Source: Limnohabitans sp.
Lineage (GTDB): Bacteria; Pseudomonadota; Gammaproteobacteria; Burkholderiales; Burkholderiaceae_C
Reading direction: 5' to 3'
Assembly (NCBI GenBank): GCA_015657605.1
Contig: JACDQO010000426.1
Span: 1-13,138 of the forward strand
DNA length: 13,138 bases
In this document: positions 7,082-13,138 of the stretch, piece by piece
Numbering within the stretch: the stretch's first letter is position 1
Layout: the number at the start of each line of letters is the position of its first letter
Notes under the pieces: generated by a model
The model's database searches: none
The model's input: the letters and a program-made list of their open reading frames with translations, nothing else
Told to the model about the DNA's origin: nothing
Made by a program: the position numbers and the translations under genes

Positions 7082-9240
7082 CAAACGGCCCCTTGGGTGG
7101 TCAAGTCGGTTCGCCGCTGCAGCGCTTCGAGCACGTCTTTTTGGCTGCCAATGCTCAAGTCCACAATTTCACGGGCCTGCGCCACGTAGTAAGCCAGTTG
7201 CTCGTCGCTGCGCGTCATCGACTTGTTCATGGCCGCCTCGATGCGCAGCAACTGGGCCATGAGCTTGTCGTTGGTTTCGCTGAATGAGCGCACCGCAAAG
7301 CCAAAGGTTTCACCCAGGCTCGCCACATCCACCGCACTGGCGGTGACTTGTGCGGCAATGCTGCCGAGCTTGTCGGTCTCTGCCGTCACATGGTTTTGGA
7401 ACTGGCCGCTGGCTTCGTCCAGCGTGGCCTGGCTTGAGGCCACCAGCGCGTCGATCACACCGCGCTGCTCGGTCGATGCATGGTTGATCGCGTCCAGCAA
7501 GGTGCTGAGCGTGGCCAAAATGCGGGTGCGTTCTTCCAGCAGCGCGTTGTCACGGCTCACGCTGACCGAGATTTCCTGGCGCAACTGGCCAATGACTTCG
7601 GCAGCGGCTTTGGGTGCTTGTGACGCAGTTTCGATCAAGCGAGCGATGGGGTCTTCCAGAGCCGTGCCCAGCGTGGTCAGGTGGACGGTGACCGCGCTTT
7701 GCAGCTCGGTCAGGCGAGCCACGGCGGTCTGACCGCGTGCATCTTCTGCGTCCCTCAGGGCCGAGAGTTCCTGGCGCAGCACGGCGGCCAGTTCTTCGGC
7801 ACGCTGCTGGTGTCCTTCAGTCCATTGCGCCTCTGTGGCGATGCGTTCACGCATCAGCGCTTCGCTGCTGGCCATCAGCCGTGTGATTTCTGCCAAGGTC
7901 TGGGTGGCCTGGGTTTGGGTGTGCGTGGTGATGTCCTGCGCTGTTCGGCTCAGGGTGTCGCAAATGGTTTGCTGTTGCGCCAAGGTCTGCGCACCTGCAC
8001 TTTGCCAATCGCTGTGCAGTGTGGCCGCCATCTGCGTCAGTGAGGCTTGCCAAGCTTGCAGACGCTGCTGGTCGGCGCTGCTTTGCAGGGTTTGTTGTGC
8101 GGTTTGCGCGGCGCTGACTTGGTCGACCAGGGCCTTCGCACTGCGCTCGAAATTTTGGCTGAACGCGTCCAGCGTCTGGCCGACACGCTCGGTCATGTGG
8201 CTGCTGGCTTTCTCGTGACGGGTCAGTGTCTCTGCGCTGGTCTGTGCCACCGTGGTGGCTGTGGCGGCCATGTGCGTCTGCAGCTCGCCCAATTGCTGCT
8301 GGGTGTTGAGCAGCAGGCGCTCGTTCATGGCCTGGGCTTGTTCGGTCAGCTGGGTCATGGTGGCTTGAACCACGGGGCGAATGCCGTCGCTGGCCAGTTG
8401 CAGGCTTTGGCTCAAACTGCTGCGCAGCGATTGGTCCACCGATTGCGCCAGCCCTGTGTATGCCGTTTGCACCTGCGAGTGGAAGCTTTGCTGATTGGCC
8501 AACAAACGCTCATTCATCTGCTGGCTGGTTTCAGCCATTTGCACCATCATGTTTTGCAGCTGGTCAACCACTTGGGGCAGGGCCTGTGCTTGTTGCTGCA
8601 AAGCCTTGTAGGTCTCTTGGCGTTGGTGCGTGAGTGAAAACCGGTGCAAGTGGGTGTGGGTCAGGCTGTCCAGCTGTTGCGATGCCAAAGCGCGTTCGCG
8701 CCGTGCCAGGCTGCTCATCAGGCCCAGCATGGCCGAGGTGGCCACACCTGCGACCGAGGTGCCAAAGGCGAGCCCCAAGCCTTTGATGGGTTCAGAAAAA
8801 GCGGCGCGCACGCCGGCGATGCTGCTGGAGCCTTCGAGCGCAAACACCGCGCCGTTGAGCGTGACCACCATGCCCAAAAAGGTGCCCAACATGCCCAACA
8901 TGACCAAAAGACCGATCAAGTAGGGTGTGAACACAGGGCCCGGCAGGCCCACGCGCTCGCCTTCAACCCGCTGACGCACTGGGTTGTGCAATTCGGCGGG
9001 CAAGGTGATCAGCCAATCGTTCAAGTTGGACAAGTCTGGTGGCACTTGCGCCAAACTCTGGTTCAGGGCTTGGGTGACGCCTCGGTATTGGCGCAGCTCC
9101 AGCGCGCCAAAGCCATACACGCCGCCGATCAATGCGGTCATCACCAGCACCAAAACATGGCTGCTGGCCACGGCGGCGGCGACCCAAAGCAGCGCCAGCG
9201 CGCCCAAACCAAAGGCGATTGAAAAAGAAAAGCGTTTCAT
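7081..9240 (-). CDS. MotA/TolQ/ExbB-like membrane protein with a long DUF802-type coiled tail, ZorA-like
   Basis: A 719-aa protein that probably forms the ring of an ion-driven motor with the MotB-like partner. Two N-terminal helices (about residues 4-24 and 29-48) are followed by a cytoplasmic loop, then TPYLIGLLVMLGMLGTFLGM (105-124) and GLGLAFGTSVAGVATSAML (154-172), the classic MotA/TolQ/ExbB helices. From about 200 to 719 the protein is a continuous Gln/Ala/Thr/Ser-rich helical tail without Pro-Gly breaks, with a repeated MNERLLxN motif at 242 and 305. I associate this type of tail with DUF802. The layout and length recall ZorA, whose long tail transmits the signal of the Zorya motor. 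ATG 9240 overlaps the restored DUF3348 stop as ATGA. In the raw sequence DUF3348 reads straight into this gene, which I judge artefactual. Confidence 0.85.
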   Translation of the reverse strand: MKRFSFSIAFGLGALALLWVAAAVASSHVLVLVMTALIGGVYGFGALELRQYRGVTQALNQSLAQVPPDLSNLNDWLITLPAELHNPVRQRVEGERVGLPGPVFTPYLIGLLVMLGMLGTFLGMVVTLNGAVFALEGSSSIAGVRAAFSEPIKGLGLAFGTSVAGVATSAMLGLMSSLARRERALASQQLDSLTHTHLHRFSLTHQRQETYKALQQQAQALPQVVDQLQNMMVQMAETSQQMNERLLANQQSFHSQVQTAYTGLAQSVDQSLRSSLSQSLQLASDGIRPVVQATMTQLTEQAQAMNERLLLNTQQQLGELQTHMAATATTVAQTSAETLTRHEKASSHMTERVGQTLDAFSQNFERSAKALVDQVSAAQTAQQTLQSSADQQRLQAWQASLTQMAATLHSDWQSAGAQTLAQQQTICDTLSRTAQDITTHTQTQATQTLAEITRLMASSEALMRERIATEAQWTEGHQQRAEELAAVLRQELSALRDAEDARGQTAVARLTELQSAVTVHLTTLGTALEDPIARLIETASQAPKAAAEVIGQLRQEISVSVSRDNALLEERTRILATLSTLLDAINHASTEQRGVIDALVASSQATLDEASGQFQNHVTAETDKLGSIAAQVTASAVDVASLGETFGFAVRSFSETNDKLMAQLLRIEAAMNKSMTRSDEQLAYYVAQAREIVDLSIGSQKDVLEALQRRTDLTTQGAV

Positions 9241-10035
9241 GTGTCGGGGGTCTCTGAGGTGAGGGCTTCGAGCAAACCCAAGGTGGGCTGCAAGCGGGTG
9301 TCCAATTCGGCCAAGAGGGCGGTGCGCAGCGCTTGGCGATGGGGCATCAACCAAGACAAGGGTCTGTTGGGGCGCACCAGAAGGGCCATCTGTGTCTGGT
9401 TGAGTCTCGTTTTGTTGTTTGAGATGTGGTTTGAGGGCTTGAACAAAACGTTTTTCAAGCATCTTGATCACCTTACTCAGCAGCAAGGCTTCTCGTTCGC
9501 TGAGAATGTTTTCAAAGGCCGTGTCGAGTGTGGCCAATTGCTGCAAGCGTCCCCCACGCTTGGTCAGCTGCAGACGCACACTGGCCCGCAGGCTGCGCAC
9601 ACTGGTTTCCATCTGACGCTGGTGCGCGGCGTGAAACCGCCGGTAAGGGGCAAAAGCAGTTTTGGGGTCAATCGGCTCCTCAAATTCTGCAGCAGGCATC
9701 TGGATGAATGCCAAACCCGAGCCCGCAGGCGCCCCTTGGGTGATCGACTCGGCCAATTGCGCCCTGACTTTGTCAACATGGTTGGCCAGCGCGGTGGGGC
9801 TGATGGGCGCTGCGCGTTGGAGGTGGGCAGGCAAGGGCTGTGTCTCAGGGTCTTTGCCGTTTTGGCCAGCTTGCAAAACGCTTTGCAAGGCAATGGCTTG
9901 CCGAAAATTGAGCCAATCGCCCAGTTGGCGTCCGACATCTTCAGTTGCTTGGACGGCCTCCATCATGGCGTTTTCGGTCAAAAACCGCACCAAGGGGGAG
10001 CTGTTGAAATGGGCACGCGGCAAGGGGCGCGTCAT
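9237..10035 (-). CDS. DUF3348 family protein, first gene of the MotA/MotB-like operon (one frameshift)
   Basis: The protein begins MTRPLPRAHFNSSPLVRFLT, which I recognise as the start of DUF3348, a family of unknown function in Burkholderiales. It lacks a signal peptide and membrane helix. It contains predicted helices at about 12-55, a Pro/Ala-rich loop at 60-80, and a long charged helical region at 125-205 (MLEKRFVQALKPHLKQQNE). In the raw sequence the frame continues into the MotA-like gene through an odd Pro/His/Arg-rich linker. Another frame gives a proper helical end, RQALRTALLAELDTRLQPTL then GLLEALTSETPDT, whose TGA overlaps the next ATG. The shift equals one extra base, possibly in GGGG 9341-9344. 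The corrected length is about 265 aa. A cytoplasmic accessory of the membrane complex is likely; its activity is unknown. Confidence 0.78.
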
Positions 10036-10083
10036 GGAAGGGTATTTGGACTTGGAAAAACCGAGCGTCAAGGCTCTTGGGTA

Positions 10084-10124
10084 GGCAGGCGTCTGCCATG
10101 TGGGCGAACGCTGCCAATCTGGCA
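10084..10124. repeat. Two short inverted repeats in the nth to DUF3348 gap
   Basis: GGCAG-GCGT-CTGCC (10084-10097) and TGCCA-ATC-TGGCA (10112-10124) are 5-bp stems with small loops lying 14 bases apart in the 147-base gap between nth and DUF3348. On the minus strand neither is followed by a T-run, so they do not look like intrinsic terminators. They could form leader structure in the operon transcript or be chance. The rest of this gap shows nothing I can name apart from the weak -10 box. Confidence 0.35.
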
Positions 10125-10132
10125 AAAGTGTG

Positions 10133-10138
10133 ATTTTA
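10133..10138 (-). promoter_or_regulatory. Possible -10 box for the DUF3348 operon
   Basis: On the minus strand TAAAAT (five of six to TATAAT) lies about 100 bases before the DUF3348 ATG, in the gap after nth. I see no good -35 hexamer at the right distance, so this is a weak candidate. A TTGACG further downstream has only a poor -10 partner. Read-through from nth is equally possible, because both units run in the same direction. Confidence 0.25.
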
Positions 10139-10182
10139 CCCGCCCAACATGCCTGATTTTGACCCTGCCGTCGGGTCGAATC

Positions 10183-10815
10183 TCAGGGTGTTTTGGGCTT
10201 GAAATCGCAAAAAGCGGCCACCGAGCACTGCCCACACAGCGGTTTGCGCGCTTGGCATACATAGCGGCCGTGCAAGATCAGCCAGTGGTGGGCATCCACC
10301 AAATACTTGGAAGGGATGCGTTTGAGCAGTTTCAGTTCAACCGCCAAAGGGGTTTTGCCCGGGGCCAAGCCCGTGCGGTTGCCCATGCGAAAGATGTGCG
10401 TGTCGACCGCCATGGTGGCTTCGCCAAAAGCGGAGTTGAGCACCACATTGGCTGTTTTGCGGCCCACACCGGGCAGGGCTTCGAGGGCTTCACGGTTGCG
10501 GGGCACCTGGCCGCAGTGCTGCTCCACCAGAATTCGGCAGGTTTCCATCAAATGCTTGGCCTTGCTTCGATAAAGACCAATGGTCTTGATGTAACCCTCC
10601 AGCCCCGCAAGGCCCAGGTCCAAGATCTTTTGAGGCGTGCCTGCCACCGGGAACAACTTGCGCGTGGCCTTGTTCACGCCCACGTCGGTCGCCTGGGCCG
10701 ACAGCAGCACGGCGGCCAGCAACTCAAAGACGCTGGTGTATTCCAGCTCGGTCACGGGCATGGGGTTGGCGGCTTGCAGAGTGGCAAAGAAGGATTCGAT
10801 CTGTGCGGGTTTCAT
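10183..10815 (-). CDS. nth: Endonuclease III, DNA glycosylase/AP lyase
   Basis: Base-excision repair enzyme that removes oxidised pyrimidines and cuts the abasic site by beta-elimination. Starting at ATG 10815 the protein is 210 aa, against 211 in E. coli. The helix-hairpin-helix LPGVGRKTA (residues 114-122) holds catalytic Lys120, and AVDTHIFR (136-143) holds Asp138. Both fall at the same numbers as the E. coli residues. The C-terminus has a complete iron-sulfur loop, C-X6-C-X2-C-X5-C, at Cys187, 194, 197 and 203. The N-terminal AVLLSAQATDVGVNKAT is also typical. It is divergent from the aminotransferase gene, with 66 bases between the starts, and upstream of the DUF3348 operon on the same strand. 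The gene looks intact. Confidence 0.97.
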   Translation of the reverse strand: MKPAQIESFFATLQAANPMPVTELEYTSVFELLAAVLLSAQATDVGVNKATRKLFPVAGTPQKILDLGLAGLEGYIKTIGLYRSKAKHLMETCRILVEQHCGQVPRNREALEALPGVGRKTANVVLNSAFGEATMAVDTHIFRMGNRTGLAPGKTPLAVELKLLKRIPSKYLVDAHHWLILHGRYVCQARKPLCGQCSVAAFCDFKPKTP

Positions 10816-10881
10816 GGGAGTCAAAAGTAGGTGTGCAGATGTTGGCAAAATGATGCCCAAGTCAACACGGGAAGATACACC
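10816..10881. promoter_or_regulatory. Divergent intergenic region between nth and the aminotransferase gene
   Basis: This 66-base gap must hold the start signals of two divergent genes. For nth, TTGACT (minus strand of 10860-10865) is a plausible -35 box, but no good -10 follows at 16-18 bases. For the aminotransferase, GGGAAG (10869-10874) lies 7 bases before ATG 10882 and is a fair ribosome binding site, and CAAAAT (about 10846-10851) is a weak -10. No operator is clear to me. Confidence 0.35.
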
Positions 10882-12077
10882 ATGCCTTTGCAGTTCGCAG
10901 ACCGCCTGAACAACGTCGAAACCTCCGCCATCCGCGAGCTGTTCAAGCTCCTGGGCAAGCCCGGCATCATCAGTTTTGCGGGCGGTTTCCCCGACAGCGC
11001 CATGTTTGATGTGGACGGCATCCGCGAAGCCAGCAACGCGGCTTTGACGCAAGACCCGGCGCAGCGCTGCAATACGGCGCCACCGAAGGCTTTGGCCCGC
11101 TGCGCGAGCAACTGGCCCACTTCATGGCCCAAAAAGGTGCCCATGACGTGACCGCAGACCAGCTGATTGTGACCACGGGCAGTCAGCAGGGGCTGGATTT
11201 GATCGGCAAAACCATGATCAGCCCTGGCGACAAAGTGATCGTGGAAGGCCCGACTTTCCTGGCCACCATCCAGTGCTTTCGTTTGTATGGGGCCGAGCTC
11301 ATCAGCGCCCCGGTGGACGGCCATGGCGTCAAGACCGACGAGCTTGAAAAGCTGATCGCCGAGCACAAACCGAAGTTTGTCTACCTGATCCCCACTTTCG
11401 GCAACCCGAGCGGCGCCCTGATGAACGCCGAGCGCCGCAAAAAGGTGCTGGAGATGGCCGTCAAGCACCAGACGCTGATCGTCGAAGACGACCCTTATGG
11501 CGATTTGTACTTTGGTGAAACGCCACCGCCAAGTTTGCTGGCCTTGAGCAGCACCGTGCCCGGCAGCCGCGAGCTCTTGGTGCATTGCGGGTCTCTGTCC
11601 GAAAGTGCTGTCGCCCGAATTGCGTGTGGGCTGGATGGTTGCGCCTGCCGAATTGCTGGCCCGCGCCACCATGTGCAAGCAGTTCAGTGACGCGCACACC
11701 AGCACCTTTGCCCAGGCCACGGCCGCGCAGTATTTGAAAGCTGGCCGCATGCCCGCCACGCTGGACAAAGTGCGTGCGGTGTATGCCCAGCGCGCCCAAA
11801 CCATGGGCGACGCGCTGCGCCGTGAACTGGGTGATGCGGTCGAGTTCGTGCAACCCCAGGGCGGCTTGTTCGTCTGGGCACGCCTCACAGGCGCGGGAGG
11901 CAAGGTGAATGACGGCAATGTGTTTGCCAAACGTGCCATCGACAACGGCGTGGCCTTTGTGCCGGGCACGCCCTTCTTCTGTGCCCACCCCGACCACGCC
12001 ACCTTCCGATTGAGCTTTGCCACCGTGGGCGAAGACAAGATCCTCGAGGCATCTCGCGCCTGGCCAAAGCGCTGTGA
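10882..12077 (+). CDS. Class I/II PLP-dependent aminotransferase (LysN-like), broken by three single-base indels
   Basis: A fold-type I aminotransferase of the group that includes 2-aminoadipate and MocR-type transaminases. Motifs are spread over four frame segments: MPLQFADRLNNVETSAIREL and ISFAGGFPD at the start, then LIVTTGSQQGLDL, NPSG and VEDDPYGDLYF (PLP-binding residues), then SLSK-VLSPELRVGWM with the Schiff-base lysine, and FRLSF near the end with the carboxylate-binding arginine. The indels are a missing G at 11058-11059, an extra G at about 11601, and a missing G at 12048-12049. Correcting all three gives about 398 aa ending LEGISRLAKAL at TGA 12075-12077, the normal length. The middle indel falls on the catalytic lysine codon. 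Three lesions suggest sequence error or a decaying gene. The substrate is not determinable; 2-aminoadipate or aromatic amino acids are possible. Confidence 0.85.
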
Positions 12078-12080
12078 GCC

Positions 12081-12884
12081 ATGGCCATCAACACCGAACT
12101 GTGCATTGACGTCAACGGCACCGAAGTTTGGCTGCAAGGGCAGGGAGATGAGGTCATCCTCATGCTGCACGGCTGGCCCGACACCCGAGCCCTGTGGGAT
12201 GGCACCGTGGCAGCACTCCAAGACCGTGCCACCTGCGCCCGCCTGACGCTGCCCGGCTTTGAGACTGGCCCTGCGACGACCAGCTTGGACGCCATGTGCC
12301 AGCTGTTGCGTCAGATTGTTGACCGCATCAGCCCTGACCAGCCCGTGACCCTGATGCTGCACGACTGGGGCTGTATCTTTGGTTATGAATTCGCCATGCG
12401 CCACCCCGATCGGGTGGCCCGCGTGGTGGCGGTGGACGTGGGGGACCACAACTCGGGCGCTTTGCTCCGCAGCTGGGGCTTCAAGGAAAAGCTGTCTGTT
12501 TTCGGCTATCAGTTTTGGCTGGCCTTGGCGTGGAAGTTGGGTGGCAGCTTGGGCACCCACATGACCCGCGCCATGGCCCGCTGGCTGCGCTGTCCTTCCG
12601 ACGCTGGCCGCATCACCCACAAGATGAACTACCCCTACGCCATGCAATGGTTCGGGACGGCGGGTGGCTTGAAGCATGCGGCGCCAGTGCAGTTGCCGAT
12701 GCCGCTCTTGTTTGTCTTTGGCGAACGCAAGCCCTTCATGTTCCATTCGGCCAAATGGTTGGAAAAAGTCGCTGCCCAGCCTGGCAGTGCGGTGCAAGGC
12801 TTGCCCTGTGGGCATTGGGTGATGATTTCACGGCCCGAGGCGTTTCATGCACGGGTGCGTGAATGGCTCTGGGGCGTGGCTTGA
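12081..12884 (+). CDS. Alpha/beta hydrolase with an aspartate nucleophile (epoxide hydrolase/dehalogenase-like)
   Basis: A 267-aa soluble alpha/beta hydrolase. The oxyanion loop is HGWPDTRALW (residues 30-39). The nucleophile elbow reads LMLHDWGCIFG (91-101), so Asp95 takes the place of the serine of esterases. H-D-W-G is the elbow of epoxide hydrolases and haloalkane dehalogenases. GHWVMISRPEAFHARVREWL (244-263) supplies the catalytic His245. The acid is probably in FVFGERKPF (211-219), with Glu215. A helical cap spans about 125-205. It begins 3 bases after the restored aminotransferase stop, so the two are probably co-transcribed. No signal peptide is present. The epoxide or halide substrate is unknown. 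Confidence 0.85.
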   Translation: MAINTELCIDVNGTEVWLQGQGDEVILMLHGWPDTRALWDGTVAALQDRATCARLTLPGFETGPATTSLDAMCQLLRQIVDRISPDQPVTLMLHDWGCIFGYEFAMRHPDRVARVVAVDVGDHNSGALLRSWGFKEKLSVFGYQFWLALAWKLGGSLGTHMTRAMARWLRCPSDAGRITHKMNYPYAMQWFGTAGGLKHAAPVQLPMPLLFVFGERKPFMFHSAKWLEKVAAQPGSAVQGLPCGHWVMISRPEAFHARVREWLWGVA

Positions 12885-12894
12885 AGGCTAAGGC

Positions 12895-13104
12895 ATGAAG
12901 CCAGAAGACCTGGTGAAGCTGGTCACCACGCCCATGCCTTACGGCAAGCACAAGGGTATGTTGATCGCCGACTTGCCCGGCAACTACCTCAACTGGTTTG
13001 CGCGTGAGGGTTTCCCCAAGGGAGAAATCGGGCAACTGCTGCAACTCATGCAGGAGATTGACCACAATGGATTGAGTGATCTGCTCAAACCTTTGCGCCG
13101 CTGA
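12895..13104 (+). CDS. DUF3820 family small protein
   Basis: A 69-aa protein that I recognise as DUF3820, sometimes labelled a quorum-sensing-regulated virulence factor homologue. The family core is MPYGKHKGMLIADLPGNYLN followed by WFAREGFPKGEIGQLLQLM and a conserved EIDHNGL near the end. It has many Lys and Gly residues in the first half and no membrane segment or signal peptide. It starts 10 bases after the hydrolase stop with AAGG just before the ATG, so it is probably the last gene of that small operon. Its biochemical role is unknown. The length is normal for the family and the gene looks intact. Confidence 0.85.
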   Translation: MKPEDLVKLVTTPMPYGKHKGMLIADLPGNYLNWFAREGFPKGEIGQLLQLMQEIDHNGLSDLLKPLRR

Positions 13105-13138
13105 TCTGTCCTGATTTCATGGCTTGACGACTTCCAGC

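Noticed and set aside
5800..10035. A complete Zorya defence system
   Set aside because: Only ZorA-like and ZorB-like proteins are present. No ZorC, ZorD helicase or ZorE nuclease is found, and DUF3348 and DUF2894 are not Zorya components.
10140..10172. GACCC/GGGTC inverted repeat after nth as a terminator
   Set aside because: The stem is 5 bp with a 7-base loop and is followed by A-rich rather than T-rich sequence on the minus strand.
9241..10830. A 529-codon open frame on the + strand
   Set aside because: It lies antisense to DUF3348 and nth, which have strong family motifs. Its translation has no recognisable domain, and long antisense frames are common in GC-rich DNA.
10821..12815. A 664-codon open frame on the - strand
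   Set aside because: It is antisense to the aminotransferase and hydrolase genes and rich in His, Gln, Arg and Ala, as expected of a shadow frame. The + strand genes carry catalytic motifs.

Overview
The window is a GC-rich, gene-dense stretch of a betaproteobacterium. Its gene families and their order (a B12 uptake and salvage operon, a DUF3348/DUF802/OmpA/DUF2894 operon, nth, an aminotransferase, DUF3820) point to Burkholderiales, most likely Comamonadaceae. That placement comes from recognising protein families, not from a database search. No tRNA, rRNA, CRISPR array or insertion sequence was seen, and no gene-free stretch exceeds about 250 bases.

Region 1 (1-5524, + strand) handles cobalamin. 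It holds the tail of a BtuF-like cobalamin-binding protein, then btuF, btuC and btuD (B12 ABC importer), a scar made of the 5' end of a cobO-like gene joined to what looks like the 3' end of cobQ, then cobT, cobS and cobC (nucleotide-loop assembly). Genes overlap or nearly touch, so one operon is likely. The importer brings in corrinoid, and CobT, CobS and CobC attach the lower ligand. The scar suggests that the middle of a larger operon was lost, or that the assembly is chimeric. A small glutaredoxin (5549-5791) closes the plus-strand run.

Region 2 (5800-10035, - strand) is the most interesting part. It is a four-gene operon joined by stop/start overlaps: DUF3348, then a 719-aa MotA/TolQ/ExbB-like membrane protein with a roughly 500-residue coiled tail (DUF802-type), then a MotB/OmpA-like stator partner, then DUF2894. 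The MotA-like and MotB-like pair recalls the ZorAB motor of Zorya defence systems, but no ZorC, ZorD or ZorE is visible and two uncharacterised proteins take their place. nth (endonuclease III, 10183-10815) lies upstream on the same strand.

Region 3 (10882-13104, + strand) has a class I/II PLP aminotransferase, an alpha/beta hydrolase with an aspartate nucleophile, and a small DUF3820 protein, closely spaced.

At least eight single-base indels break otherwise well-conserved genes: btuF, the cobQ remnant, cobT, the MotB-like gene, DUF3348, and three in the aminotransferase. Most fall in short homopolymers, and btuC shows a probable compensated cluster. Restoring each one recovers family motifs and neat stop/start overlaps. 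This pattern suggests base-level sequence errors more than true gene decay, so reading frames here should be read with that in mind.
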